Shown here: in pieces, positions 1-7,854 of the stretch
Layout of the letters: every line of letters begins with the position of its first letter
Numbering within the stretch: the first letter of the stretch is position 1
Assembly: GCA_036260395.1 (NCBI GenBank)
Contig: DASZZY010000013.1
Span: 1-10,214, forward strand
From: DASZZY01 sp036260395
GTDB lineage: Bacteria; Actinomycetota; UBA4738; CALAEC01
Length of the DNA: 10,214 bases
Direction: 5' to 3'
Notes under the pieces: generated by a model
Told to the model about the DNA's origin: nothing
The model's input: only the letters and a program-made list of their open reading frames with translations
The model's database searches: none
Position numbers and translations under genes: made by a program

Positions 1-1
1 G

Positions 2-2047
2 GTCGAGACGATGCTGGGGGACACCGGCGTGGCGGTCCATCCCGACGACGACCGCTACCGCGACCTGCTCGGCCGCACCGTTCGCCACCCGTTCACGGGC
101 GAGGACCTGCCGATCGTGGAGGATGCCGTCGTGGATCCGGCGTTCGGGACCGGCGCCGTGAAGGTCACCCCGGCGCACGACCCCACGGACTTCGACATCG
201 CCGAGCGGACCGGCCTTCCGGCGAAGAACATCCTGACCGCGGACGCGCGGATCTCCGACGAGGCCCCGGAGGCGTTCCGCGGCCTGGATCGCTACGACGC
301 CCGTCGGGCGGTCCTCGAGGCGCTGCGCGACCGGGGCCTGGTGGTGGCCGAGGAGCGCCCGTACGAGCACCCGGTCGGCCACTGCTACCGCTGCGGGAGC
401 GAGATCGAGCCGTGGCTGTCGGGCAAGCAGTGGTTCGTGGCCGTTGACCGCCTGAAGGGCCCGGCGCGCGACGCGGCGGCCGACGGGCGGATCCGGTTCT
501 TCCCCGAGCGGTGGGTGGGCCCGTACACGACGTGGCTCGAGAACCTGCGCGACTGGAACATCTCGCGACAGCTGTGGTGGGGGCATCGGATCCCCGTCTG
601 GTACTGCTCGAACGGCCACGAGTTCGCGGCCGTCGACGACCCGAACGCCTGCGCCGAGTGCGGCACGTCGGACATCGAGCAGGACCCCGACGTCCTCGAC
701 ACCTGGTTCTCTTCCCAGCTGTGGCCGTTCTCGACGCTCGGGTGGCCGGACGAGACGCCCGACCTCCGGTTCTTCTACCCGACGTCCGTCCTCGTGACCG
801 GGTACGAGATCCTCTACCTGTGGGTGGCCCGGATGATCATGTCCGGGATGTACCTGGTCGGCGACGTCCCTTTCGAGCACGTCCTGATCCACGGCCTGGT
901 CCGCGACGAGCGGAACCGCAAGATGAGCAAGTCGCTGGGCAACGTCATCGACCCGCTCGAGATGATCGACCGGTACGGGGCGGACGCGCTCCGCTTCGCG
1001 CTGGCCCGGATGGCCGGCCCCGAGCAGCAGAACATCCCGTTCGGCGAGCGCGACGTCGAGGCCGCCCGCCACTTCGCGAACAAGCTGTGGAACGCCGGCC
1101 GGCTGGTGCTCTCCGCCGCCCCGGAGGACGAGGGCGCCTCGCTCGTCGAGGCCATGGCCACCGCGGGCGACATCCCGGCCTCCTACCAGGACCGAGTGGC
1201 CTCGGAGTCGTACGTCGGCTCGGACCTCACGGCCCGGTGGATCCTGTCGCGGCACGAGGCCTGCCGGACTGAGGTGGACGCCGCGCTCGAGGAGTACCGG
1301 TTCTCGGACGCCGCGCTGGCGCTGCACCGGTTCCTGTGGTCGGAGCTGGCGGACTGGGGGCTGGAGATGTCCAAGCCCGCGCTGTACGAGCGCGGCGCCG
1401 AGCAGGCGGCCGCGGCGTGGCGCGTCCTGGCGTGGGTGCTGGAGCGGACCCTGCGGCTGCTCCACCCGATCATGCCGTTCGTGACCGAGGAGCTGTGGCA
1501 GCGGTTCGGCGCCGGAGATTCGATCGTCGTCGCGGAATGGCCGGAGCCGCACCCCGAGCACCGGGACGAGGAGGCCGAGGGGCGGTTCGCGCTGGCCATG
1601 GACGTCGTCTCGGCGCTGCGGTCGTTCCGCAGCGACCACGGGATCCCGCCGGCCACCGGGATCACTGCGCGGGTGTGGGTCCCCGAGGCGGGCCGCCGGG
1701 TCCTGGCCGAGCTCGAACACGAGATCCGGCGGCTGGCGCGGCTCGACGCCCTGGAGCTCCCGGCCGAACGCCCTGATCCCTCGGGGTCGGCTCGGCTGGT
1801 CGTCGGGGCCGCCGAGATCCTCCTCCCGCTGGCCGGTGTCCTCGACCGCGACACCGAGTGCGCGCGGATCCGCGGCCGCCTGGAGGCCCTGGCCCAGGCC
1901 GGCGAGCGCTCGGAGCGCAAGCTGGCCAACGAGGGGTTCCTCGCCAAGGCGCCGGCCGAGGTCGTGGAGGGAGAGCGCCGGAAGCTATCCTCGATCAAGG
2001 AGGAGCGCGGCGCGCTCGAGGCCCAGCTCGCCGAGCTCGGCTGCTGA
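2..2047 (+). CDS. valS: Valyl-tRNA synthetase, C-terminal 681 residues (5' end outside window)
   Basis: Class I aminoacyl-tRNA synthetase that charges tRNA-Val with valine in the cytoplasm and edits mischarged threonine. The frame is open from base 2 and begins inside the editing domain ([14 protein letters not shown]), so the ATG at 11 is an internal Met, not the start. The N-terminal HIGH half of the active site lies upstream of the window. Visible in order: the rest of the editing domain; Cys pairs at nt 383-394 (CYRC), 605-607 and 650-661 (CAEC) that probably bind zinc; [24 protein letters not shown]; the KMSKS loop at nt 920-934; the helical anticodon-binding domain; and a charged C-terminal coiled coil (about nt 1845-2044) typical of bacterial ValRS. 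Full-length enzymes have roughly 860-950 residues, so about a quarter is missing. It stops 3 nt before folC. Identification is secure; only the 5' boundary is unknown. Confidence 0.97.
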   Translation, partial: VETMLGDTGVAVHPDDDRYRDLLGRTVRHPFTGEDLPIVEDAVVDPAFGTGAVKVTPAHDPTDFDIAERTGLPAKNILTADARISDEAPEAFRGLDRYDARRAVLEALRDRGLVVAEERPYEHPVGHCYRCGSEIEPWLSGKQWFVAVDRLKGPARDAAADGRIRFFPERWVGPYTTWLENLRDWNISRQLWWGHRIPVWYCSNGHEFAAVDDPNACAECGTSDIEQDPDVLDTWFSSQLWPFSTLGWPDETPDLRFFYPTSVLVTGYEILYLWVARMIMSGMYLVGDVPFEHVLIHGLVRDERNRKMSKSLGNVIDPLEMIDRYGADALRFALARMAGPEQQNIPFGERDVEAARHFANKLWNAGRLVLSAAPEDEGASLVEAMATAGDIPASYQDRVASESYVGSDLTARWILSRHEACRTEVDAALEEYRFSDAALALHRFLWSELADWGLEMSKPALYERGAEQAAAAWRVLAWVLERTLRLLHPIMPFVTEELWQRFGAGDSIVVAEWPEPHPEHRDEEAEGRFALAMDVVSALRSFRSDHGIPPATGITARVWVPEAGRRVLAELEHEIRRLARLDALELPAERPDPSGSARLVVGAAEILLPLAGVLDRDTECARIRGRLEALAQAGERSERKLANEGFLAKAPAEVVEGERRKLSSIKEERGALEAQLAELGC

Positions 2048-2050
2048 GCG

Positions 2051-3334
2051 GTGCGGTTCGACGACGCGATCGCCGAACTCGATGGCCGCCAGCCGAACCG
2101 GCTGGTCCCCGACCTGGACCGGATCCGCGGGGTGGCCGACCTGCTCGACCACCCGGAGCGGCGCTACCCCGCGATCCACATCACGGGCACGAACGGCAAG
2201 ACGTCCACGGCCAGGCTGGCCGGCCGCATGCTGTGCTCTCACGGCCTGGCCACCGGCGTGTATACCTCCCCGCACCTCGCGTCGGTCACGGAGCGGATCG
2301 CGCTGTGCGACGAGCCGATCGCGGAGCCCGAGTTCGCGGAGACCTACGCCCACCTGCTGCCGGTCCTGGAAGAGGTCGAGCGCGAGGCGGCGGACCGGGT
2401 GACGTACTTCGAGACGCTGACCGCCCTGGCGTACCTGTGGTTCGCCGACAAGCCGGTCGACGCCGGGGTGTTCGAGGTCGGCATGGGGGGGACGTGGGAC
2501 GCCACGAACCTGGTCGACGGGCGGGTCGCGGTGGTCTGCGAGATCGGCCTCGACCACCCTCAGCTGGGGTCCACCGTCGAGGAGGTGGCCCGCGAGAAGT
2601 CCGGGATCATCAAGCCCGGCGCCGTGGCGGTGGTTCAGCGCCAGCGTCCGGAGGCCATGGCGGTCCTCGAGGCCCGGGCCGCCGCGGTCGGGGCCGAGGT
2701 GCGCCTGGAGGGGCGGGACTTCGCGGCGGCCGACCGCGAGCTCGGCGTGGGAGGCCAGCGCCTGCGGATCGAGGGCCTCCAGGGGGAGTACGCGGGGCTG
2801 CTCCTCCCGCTCCACGGCGAGCACCAGGCCCGCAACGCGGCCTGCGCCGTGGCGGCCTGCGAGGCCCTGCTGGGACGGGACCTGTCCCCGGACGCCCTCT
2901 TGGAGGCGCTCGGCGGCGCCACGTCTCCCGGCCGGATGGAGGTCGTGAAGCGTCACCCACTGGTGGTGCTCGACGGCGCCCACAATCCCGACGGCGCCGA
3001 GGCGCTGGCGGCGGCGCTCGGCGAGACCTTCGTGTGGCGCCGCCTCCACCTGGTGATCGGGGTGCTGCGCGACAAGGACGTGGACGGGATCGTCGGCGCG
3101 CTGGCGTCCCGGGCCGACGTCGGGTACGCGACGGCGAGCTCCAGCGACCGGGCGCTCGAGGCCGAGGCCATGGCCGCGGCGTGCCTGCGCGCCGGGGTGC
3201 CGGCCACGCCGCACCGCTCGGTGGCCGACGCCCTGGGCGCCGCGGAAGCGGCGGCGGGGGAGAACGACCTCATCGTGGTGACGGGCTCTCTGTACACTGT
3301 CGCGGACGCGCGCCGGCGCTACGTCGAGGACTGA
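2051..3334 (+). CDS. folC: Folylpolyglutamate synthase / dihydrofolate synthase
   Basis: Mur-ligase-family enzyme that uses ATP to add glutamate to dihydropteroate and/or to extend the polyglutamate tail of folates in the cytoplasm. The 427 residues match the usual family length. Seen: P-loop [10 protein letters not shown] at 43-52; YTSPHL at 71-76 with the following [18 protein letters not shown] from 141; [10 protein letters not shown] at 181-190, whose Lys183 is at the position of the carbamylated lysine of Mur ligases; [11 protein letters not shown] (256-266); SPGRMEVV (292-299); DGAHNP at 308-313 in the C-terminal Rossmann-like domain; TGSLYTV at 411-417. Translation starts at a GTG 3 nt after the valS stop and without a strong Shine-Dalgarno, so coupling to valS is likely. 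valS-folC adjacency is common in Gram-positive bacteria. Sequence alone does not tell whether both activities are present. Confidence 0.96.
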   Translation: MRFDDAIAELDGRQPNRLVPDLDRIRGVADLLDHPERRYPAIHITGTNGKTSTARLAGRMLCSHGLATGVYTSPHLASVTERIALCDEPIAEPEFAETYAHLLPVLEEVEREAADRVTYFETLTALAYLWFADKPVDAGVFEVGMGGTWDATNLVDGRVAVVCEIGLDHPQLGSTVEEVAREKSGIIKPGAVAVVQRQRPEAMAVLEARAAAVGAEVRLEGRDFAAADRELGVGGQRLRIEGLQGEYAGLLLPLHGEHQARNAACAVAACEALLGRDLSPDALLEALGGATSPGRMEVVKRHPLVVLDGAHNPDGAEALAAALGETFVWRRLHLVIGVLRDKDVDGIVGALASRADVGYATASSSDRALEAEAMAAACLRAGVPATPHRSVADALGAAEAAAGENDLIVVTGSLYTVADARRRYVED

Positions 3335-3336
3335 GC

Positions 3337-3741
3337 GTGGCCCAGGAGGAGACCCTCGTTATCTGCAAGCCCGATGCCGTCCGCCGCGGCCTCGTGGGGG
3401 AGATCGTCTCGCGCCTGGAGCGCAAGGGGCTCCGCCTGGCGGAGATGCGGATGATCGAGATCGACCGCGACCTGGCGGAGCGCCACTACGCCGAGCACCG
3501 CGAGAAGGCGTTCTTCGGCGAGCTGGTCTCGTTCATCACCTCCGGGCCCGTTGTGGTGGCCCGGGTGGCGGGGGAGGACGCCGTGGCCGTGGTCCGGACG
3601 CTGATGGGGGCCACGAACCCGGTCGAGGCCGCGCCCGGGACGATCCGCGGGGACTACGGGCTGGTCATCACCGAGAACCTGGTCCACGGGAGCGACTCCC
3701 CGGAGTCGGCGAAGCGCGAGCTCGACCTCTTCTTCGGCTGA
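3337..3741 (+). CDS. ndk: Nucleoside diphosphate kinase
   Basis: Transfers the gamma phosphate of ATP to nucleoside diphosphates through a phosphohistidine and so balances NTP and dNTP pools in the cytoplasm. The 134 residues are nearly the family standard. Seen: Lys11 in [15 protein letters not shown] (66-73); Arg87 and GATNP (91-95); Arg104 in GTIRGDYG; and the active-site motif NLVHGSDS with catalytic His117. All expected nucleotide-binding and catalytic residues are present. The GTG start lies 2 nt after the folC stop, with GAGGA at 3326-3330 six bases upstream inside the end of folC, which supports this start and shared transcription with valS-folC. In many actinobacteria ndk lies just before mreB; here a RodZ-like gene and a fatty-acid operon come between them. 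Confidence 0.97.
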   Translation: MAQEETLVICKPDAVRRGLVGEIVSRLERKGLRLAEMRMIEIDRDLAERHYAEHREKAFFGELVSFITSGPVVVARVAGEDAVAVVRTLMGATNPVEAAPGTIRGDYGLVITENLVHGSDSPESAKRELDLFFG

Positions 3742-3765
3742 GCGAAACCGAAATAGCCCCCTCCG

Positions 3766-3799
3766 GGAACGGAACGGTCGTTCCAGACGTCCCTATAAT
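3766..3799 (+). promoter_or_regulatory. Candidate promoter of the rodZ-like gene (exact TATAAT; alternative ECF-type boxes)
   Basis: An exact TATAAT (3794-3799) stands out in this very GC-rich spacer, 43 nt before the rodZ-like start. No good TTGACA lies 16-18 nt upstream; the sequence there is GGAACG or neighbours. A second reading is an ECF-sigma promoter: GGAAC at 3766-3770 (repeated at 3771-3775), then a 17-nt spacer, then CGTC at 3788-3791. Either places a start near 3800-3806. The motifs are seen; which sigma factor is used is inference. Confidence 0.5.
3771..3784. promoter_or_regulatory. Palindrome GGAACG-GT-CGTTCC, LexA-box-like operator candidate
   Basis: A perfect 6-bp inverted repeat around a 2-bp centre. 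It contains GAACNNNNGTTC, the core of the Gram-positive LexA (Cheo/SOS) box. It lacks the leading C of CGAAC and has T where the B. subtilis consensus has a purine, so the match is partial. It overlaps the -35 position for the TATAAT at 3794, where a repressor could block transcription. The protein bound, if any, is unknown. Confidence 0.35.
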
Positions 3800-3841
3800 G
3801 GCGATGCGGGGGGAGGACGCCGTAGACCGGGGGGCGCGGCG

Positions 3842-4612
3842 GTGGCGGTGAGACAAGGAAGCGTCGGCACGAGGCTCCGGGAGGCCCGGGCGGCCCGCGG
3901 CGTGGGCCTCGACGAGGCCTTCGAGCACACCCGCATCAACAAGCGGTTCCTTGAGGCGCTGGAGCGGGACGCCCCTCCCGAGGAGTTTCCGGCGCCGGTC
4001 TACGTGCGGGCGTTCCTGGTGGAGTACGCGCGGTACCTCGGCCTCGACCCCGACCCGCTGGTGGAGTCGTACCGCCGCGAGCATGCGGCCGAGGGCGTCG
4101 AGCCGGCCCCCATCCGCCTCCTGCGGCCGGTCGAGGAGCCCCGGGGCCCGTGGCTGAAGCTCACCCTCCTGGTCCTCTCCGTCGGCGCGCTGGTGGCTAT
4201 CGCCCTGGTCGCCGTCCGGGCCACCCGGGAGCCGGTGCCGCCGACCAGGCCGGGGGTCAGCGTCCCCAGCCCCGTGTCGCCGTCCCCGCCGGCGGTGCAG
4301 GAGACCGCGGAGCCCCCCGAGCGCACGCCGCCCAGGGGCATCCGCCTGGCCATCTCGGTCGAGGACGCCCCGTGCTGGATCGAGGTCACCCGGGACGAGG
4401 AGGTCCTCTACCAAGAGACCGCCGAGCCCGGGTTCTCGATGACGTTCCGCGCCCCGCGCGACGGCCAGCTGGACCTCATCCTGGGCAACGCGGGCGCGGT
4501 CACGATGGTCCTCAACGGCGAGCGGCTCGACCCCCTCGAGGCGCCCGGCGGCGTCTTCGAGGGCTCGGTCGTGTTCGAGGACGGAGAGGCCCGGCTGATC
4601 CCGGCCGGGTAG
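3842..4612 (+). CDS. rodZ: RodZ-like HTH transmembrane cell-shape protein
   Basis: Bitopic membrane protein of the RodZ type, which in other bacteria binds MreB from the cytoplasmic side and supports lateral wall synthesis. The 256 residues show the family order: an N-terminal helix-turn-helix region (about 8-85, with GTRLREARAARGVGLDEA and the signature VYVRAFLVEYARYLGLDP at 53-70); a single transmembrane helix (about 105-125) preceded by basic residues; a Pro/Ser-rich linker (129-165); and a DUF4115-like C-terminal domain (about 168-245, with WIEVT, LILGNAGAV and LNGERLDPL). The GTG at 3842 gives the full HTH; a GTG two codons later is equally possible, and neither has a strong Shine-Dalgarno, the GGAGG at 3812-3816 being too far. 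It probably has its own promoter in the preceding 100 bp. mreB lies 4.7 kb downstream. Family assignment is strong; a role with MreB is inferred. Confidence 0.85.
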   Translation: MAVRQGSVGTRLREARAARGVGLDEAFEHTRINKRFLEALERDAPPEEFPAPVYVRAFLVEYARYLGLDPDPLVESYRREHAAEGVEPAPIRLLRPVEEPRGPWLKLTLLVLSVGALVAIALVAVRATREPVPPTRPGVSVPSPVSPSPPAVQETAEPPERTPPRGIRLAISVEDAPCWIEVTRDEEVLYQETAEPGFSMTFRAPRDGQLDLILGNAGAVTMVLNGERLDPLEAPGGVFEGSVVFEDGEARLIPAG

Positions 4613-4626
4613 GGCTCAGGCCCGGC
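4604..4626. terminator. Possible bidirectional hairpin over the two convergent stop codons
   Basis: GCCGGG (4604-4609) and CCCGGC (4621-4626) can pair as a 6-bp GC stem with an 11-nt loop. The loop and stem include the TAG of the rodZ-like gene and lie over the fabF stop. No T-run follows on either strand, so it is not a classical intrinsic terminator. In GC-rich DNA a 6-bp stem may be chance. Confidence 0.25.
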
Positions 4627-5848
4627 GGAGCGCGACGACGGCGTTCTGCCCGCCGAACCCGAACGAGTTCGACAGCGCGACGCGGACCTCGGCCCGCCGG
4701 GCCTCGTTCGGCACGTAGTCGAGGTCGCACTCGGGGTCGGGCGTCTCGTGGTTGATCGTGGGCGGCACGGTCCCCGTGTTCACCGCGAGCGCCGCCGCGG
4801 CCGCCTCCACCGCGCCGGCGGCCCCCAGCGTGTGGCCGGTCATCGACTTGGTCGACGACACCGCCACCCGTCCGGCGTGGTCGCCGAGCGCCTTCCGGAT
4901 CGCCCGGGTCTCCGCGGCGTCGTTCAGTGCCGTGGACGTGCCGTGGGCGTTGATGTGGTCGACCTCTTCCGGGGCGATGCCGGCGTCGGCCAGGGCGGCC
5001 TCCATGGCGGCCACCGCGCCGGCCCCCTGGGGCTCGGGCTGGGTGATGTGGAAGGCGTCCGCCGAGGCGCCGTACCCGGCCACCTCCGCGTAGACGGTGG
5101 CGCCCCGGGCCGCGGCCCGCCCGGCCTCCTCGAGCACGAGCAGGCACCCCGCCTCCGAGAGCACGAACCCGTCCCGGCCGGCGTCGAAGGGGCGCGAGGC
5201 CCGCTGGGGGTCCGGGTTCCGCGACAGGGCCCCCATCTGGGCGAACCCGGCCATGGCCAGCGGCGTGATGACCGCCTCGGATCCCCCCGCCAGGCACACG
5301 TCGGCCAGGCCGTCCCGGACGTAGCGGTAGCCCTCGCCGACGGCGTGGGCCCCGGCGGCGCACGCCGTCGTGATGCAGGTGTTGGGGCCGGTGAACCCGA
5401 GGTCCATGGCCACCTGTCCCGCGGCGGCGTTGGGCATGAGCGCCGGGACCATGAACGGGGACACCCGGTCGGCCCCCTTCTCCATCAGCGTCCGCTGCTG
5501 GGCGATCATCGTGGACAGCCCGCCGATCCCCGTGGACAGGACCACGGCCACCCGCGACGGCTCGGCGCGCGGCGTCCCGGCGTCGTCCCAGGCCAGCCGC
5601 GCCGCGGCGGCGGCCAGGTGGACGAACCGGTCGGTCCGGCGGGCGTCCTTCCGGTCCATGAATGCCGTCGGATCGAGGTCCTCGACCTCGCCGGCGATCC
5701 GGACCGGGAGGTCCGACGCGTCGAACCGGGTCACCTGGCCGATCCCCGACCGCCCGGCCACCAGCGCCTCCCAGAACGCCGGGCGCCCGATCCCCACCGG
5801 CGTGACCGGGCCGATCCCGGTGACGACCACCCGCCGGCGCTCGGTCAT
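4616..5848 (-). CDS. fabF: Beta-ketoacyl-ACP synthase II
   Basis: Condenses acyl-ACP with malonyl-ACP in each elongation round of type II fatty acid synthesis. The 410 residues are full length with a thiolase fold. Seen: Cys163 in TTACAAGAH (nucleophile); His302 in NAHGTSTALND; Lys334 and His339 in SSTKSMTGHTLGAAGA; and the glycine-rich NSFGFGGQNAV (394-404). The Cys-His-His set marks an elongating KAS I/II rather than the Cys-His-Asn of FabH, and GHTLGAAG with the overall length favours FabF. The ATG overlaps the acpP stop by 4 nt (ATGA at 5845-5848), so it is translationally coupled to acpP. It is the last gene of the minus-strand fab operon, and its stop is 3 nt from that of the convergent rodZ-like gene. 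It is the only elongating synthase visible here. Confidence 0.96.
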   Translation of the reverse strand: MTERRRVVVTGIGPVTPVGIGRPAFWEALVAGRSGIGQVTRFDASDLPVRIAGEVEDLDPTAFMDRKDARRTDRFVHLAAAAARLAWDDAGTPRAEPSRVAVVLSTGIGGLSTMIAQQRTLMEKGADRVSPFMVPALMPNAAAGQVAMDLGFTGPNTCITTACAAGAHAVGEGYRYVRDGLADVCLAGGSEAVITPLAMAGFAQMGALSRNPDPQRASRPFDAGRDGFVLSEAGCLLVLEEAGRAAARGATVYAEVAGYGASADAFHITQPEPQGAGAVAAMEAALADAGIAPEEVDHINAHGTSTALNDAAETRAIRKALGDHAGRVAVSSTKSMTGHTLGAAGAVEAAAAALAVNTGTVPPTINHETPDPECDLDYVPNEARRAEVRVALSNSFGFGGQNAVVALRRA

Positions 5849-6096
5849 GCGGCCTGTCCCTGCTTGGCCAGCACCAGCTCCACCGCCTGGCCGACGGTCT
5901 TGACCCCGTCCATCTCCTCCTCGGGGATCTTCACGCCCAGCTCCTCCTCCAGGGCCAGCACGGCCTCGACCAGGTCCAGCGAGTCCGCGTCGAGGTCCTC
6001 CTCGAAGCGCGCCTCCAGCGTGACTTCCTCGGGTTCACGGGCCAGCTGCTCGGCCAGCACCTTGCGGACCCGCTCCTCGACCTCCTGCCGTTCCAT
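5845..6096 (-). CDS. acpP: Acyl carrier protein
   Basis: Small acidic cytoplasmic carrier that holds growing acyl chains on a 4'-phosphopantetheine arm. With the start chosen here it has 83 residues, typical for ACP. The attachment site is Ser39 in DLDADSLDLVEAV, the canonical DSL motif, followed by the acidic recognition helix II (EAVLALEEELGVKIPEEE). A GTG at 6105 would give three more residues, but that GTG lies inside the Shine-Dalgarno sequence. The ATG at 6096 stands 5 nt after AGGAGGTGA, so I take it as the start. It lies 13 nt after fabG and overlaps fabF by 4 nt. fabG-acpP-fabF is a classic order. No acpS for its activation is in the window. Confidence 0.96.
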   Translation of the reverse strand: MERQEVEERVRKVLAEQLAREPEEVTLEARFEEDLDADSLDLVEAVLALEEELGVKIPEEEMDGVKTVGQAVELVLAKQGQAA

Positions 6097-6101
6097 CCGC
6101 G

Positions 6102-6110
6102 TCACCTCCT
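6102..6110 (-). promoter_or_regulatory. Nine-base Shine-Dalgarno of acpP
   Basis: The minus strand reads AGGAGGTGA, a full complement of the usual 16S rRNA 3' end, 5 nt before the ATG at 6096. Its first A is also the last base of the fabG stop. It rules out the GTG at 6105 as start. It is clearly the strongest ribosome site seen in the operon; the others offer only GGAGG, AGGGAG or weaker. Confidence 0.85.
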
Positions 6111-6844
6111 CATGCCGTCAGGGCACCGTCCACGACGAGGACGGCGCCGTTCACGTACGACGCCTCCTCCGAGGCCAGGAACCGGATCGCCGCGGCGGCG
6201 TCCTCCGGGGCGCCGATCCTCCCGGCCGGGATCTCCTCCAGCAGCCGCCGTCGCGCCTTGTCGCCGAGCGGAGCCGTCATCTCGCTCTCCACGAACCCCG
6301 GGCACACCGCGTTCGCGGTGATGCCCCGGCCCGCGTACTCGCGGGCCAGGCTCCTCGTGAGCCCGATGAGCCCGCTCTTCGAGGCGCCGTACGCGGCCTG
6401 CCCGGCGTTCCCCCGGAGGCCCGCCACCGAGGACACGGTGACGATCCGCCCCCAGCGGGCCCGGAGCATCGCCGGCAGCGCGGCGCGCAGGCACCGGAAC
6501 GCCCCCGTGAGGTTCACGTCGAGCAGGCGCTCGAACTCGGGCAGCGGGTACCGGACCGCGAGCCCGTCCCGGTTCACGCCCGCGGCGGCCACCACGACGA
6601 GCGGCGGCCCCGCCCAGGCCTCCACGGCCCGGAACAGCTCGTCGACCGACGCCTCCTCCGCCACGTCGACCGCGAAGGCCTGGGCGGTCCCTCCGGCCTC
6701 CTCGACCAGCCGGACCGTCTCCTTGGCGGCGGCATCGCCCGAGCGGTAGGCACACGCGACGGTGCGGCCGTCCCGGGCCAGGGCCACGGCGGCGGCTCGC
6801 CCGATGGCGCCGGACGCGCCCGTCACCAGCGCCACGCGGCTCAT
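6110..6844 (-). CDS. fabG: 3-oxoacyl-ACP reductase (SDR family)
   Basis: NADPH-dependent reduction of beta-ketoacyl-ACP to beta-hydroxyacyl-ACP, the first reduction in each elongation cycle. The 244 residues are the usual FabG length. Seen: cofactor loop TGASGAIG (8-15); a Tyr-Arg-Ser (33-35) where NADPH-preferring enzymes carry basic residues; Asn111 in DVNLTGAF; Ser139 in VSSVAG; Tyr152 and Lys156 in YGASK; PGFVESEMT (182-190); and a C-terminal INGAVLVVDGA-like strand reading VNGAVLVVDGA. The catalytic tetrad is complete. One oddity is that the NNAG motif reads AAAG (86-89). The ATG overlaps the fabH stop by 4 nt, with AGGGAG about 8 nt upstream. The position between fabH and acpP supports FabG over another SDR enzyme. 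Confidence 0.94.
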   Translation of the reverse strand: MSRVALVTGASGAIGRAAAVALARDGRTVACAYRSGDAAAKETVRLVEEAGGTAQAFAVDVAEEASVDELFRAVEAWAGPPLVVVAAAGVNRDGLAVRYPLPEFERLLDVNLTGAFRCLRAALPAMLRARWGRIVTVSSVAGLRGNAGQAAYGASKSGLIGLTRSLAREYAGRGITANAVCPGFVESEMTAPLGDKARRRLLEEIPAGRIGAPEDAAAAIRFLASEEASYVNGAVLVVDGALTA

Positions 6845-7854
6845 CGGGCCGCTCCCTGCGGCGCCCGGGCCGTCCACCGGATGAGGTTCGCGCCCCACGC
6901 CAGCCCGGCCCCGAACGCGGCGGTGAGGACCACGTCCCCCGGACGGAGCCGCCCCCGGCGCCAGGCGTGGTCGAGGGCGATCGGGACCGACGCCGCCGAT
7001 GTGTTCCCGACGTCCTCGAGGTCCAGGAAGACCCGCTCCATCGGGAACGACAGCCGGTCGGCCACGGCGCGGATGATGCGGGCGTTGGCCTGGTGGGGGA
7101 CCAGGAGCCCGACGTCCTCCGGCGTGAGGCCGGCCTTGTCCAGCAGGCGGGCGGCGGCGTCGGCCATCCCCACGACCGCCCGCTTGAACACCTCCCGCCC
7201 GTCCCGCATCCGGATCACGTGGGCGCGTCCGGCCACGGTCTCCGGCGACGCCGGCCGCGCCGAGCCGCCGGCGGGGATCTCCAGGAGGCGGGCGTGCCGC
7301 CCGTCGTTCTCGAGGATCGAGCCGAGCACGCCGGGCTCGTGGCCCGGGACCAGCACGCCCGCCCCGGCGCCGTCGCCGAACAGGACGCACGTGGTCCGGT
7401 CGGAGAGGTCGAGGTAGCGGGACAGGACCTCGGTCCCCACGACGAGCACGGTCTCGGCGGCGCCGGCGGCGATGCGGGAGGCCCCGATGTCGGTGGCGTA
7501 GATGAACCCGGCGCACGCCGCGGCCAGATCGAACGCCGCCCCGCCGATCCCCAGGCGCTCCTGGACGAACGACGCGGTCGAGGGCAGCGGCTGGTCGCCC
7601 GAGACCGTGGCCACGATCGTGAGGTCGACGGCGCCCGGCTCGACGCCCGCGGCCTCCAGCGCGGCGCGCGCCGCGTCGGCCCCCAGCGTCGCGGCGGTTT
7701 CGCCGTCGCCGGCGAACCGCCGGGCCCGGATGCCGGTCCGCGAGAAGATCCACTCGTCGCTCGTGTCCACGAGCCGCTCCAGCTCCTCGTTCGGGACCAC
7801 CCGCCGGGGGAGCGCGGACCCCACGCCGGCCAGCAGCGTGTGGCGCCCGGTCAC
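6841..7854 (-). CDS. fabH: Beta-ketoacyl-ACP synthase III
   Basis: Starts fatty acid chains by condensing an acyl-CoA primer with malonyl-ACP. The 337 residues are the normal size. Seen: TSDEWIFSRTGIRARR (31-46), a KAS III hallmark; the nucleophile Cys114 in AAACAGF; His254 in PHQAN; Asn284 in VGNTSAAS, completing the Cys-His-Asn triad; and AFGAGLAWGA near the C-terminus. The open frame extends to 8016, but that extra part is low-complexity Gly/Arg/Pro sequence antisense in character and overlaps the preceding gene. The GTG at 7854 gives the typical N-terminus, has GGAGG 7 nt upstream, and overlaps the preceding stop as GTGA. Whether it prefers straight or branched primers cannot be told from sequence. 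Confidence 0.95.
   Translation of the reverse strand: MTGRHTLLAGVGSALPRRVVPNEELERLVDTSDEWIFSRTGIRARRFAGDGETAATLGADAARAALEAAGVEPGAVDLTIVATVSGDQPLPSTASFVQERLGIGGAAFDLAAACAGFIYATDIGASRIAAGAAETVLVVGTEVLSRYLDLSDRTTCVLFGDGAGAGVLVPGHEPGVLGSILENDGRHARLLEIPAGGSARPASPETVAGRAHVIRMRDGREVFKRAVVGMADAAARLLDKAGLTPEDVGLLVPHQANARIIRAVADRLSFPMERVFLDLEDVGNTSAASVPIALDHAWRRGRLRPGDVVLTAAFGAGLAWGANLIRWTARAPQGAAR

Noticed and set aside
3804..3851. ATG-started 15-residue ORF before the rodZ-like gene as a leader peptide
   Set aside because: It begins at or before the likely transcription start set by TATAAT 3794-3799 and has no ribosome site.
4613..4755. TAG readthrough of the rodZ-like gene as evidence of amber recoding
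   Set aside because: The frame stays open after 4612 only because it runs antisense to fabF; the DUF4115-like domain is complete before the TAG.
4748..7417. Very long plus-strand open frame of 889 codons across fabF-acpP-fabG-fabH
   Set aside because: An antisense artefact of GC-rich codon use; its translation is low-complexity and matches no family, while the minus strand carries complete catalytic motifs.
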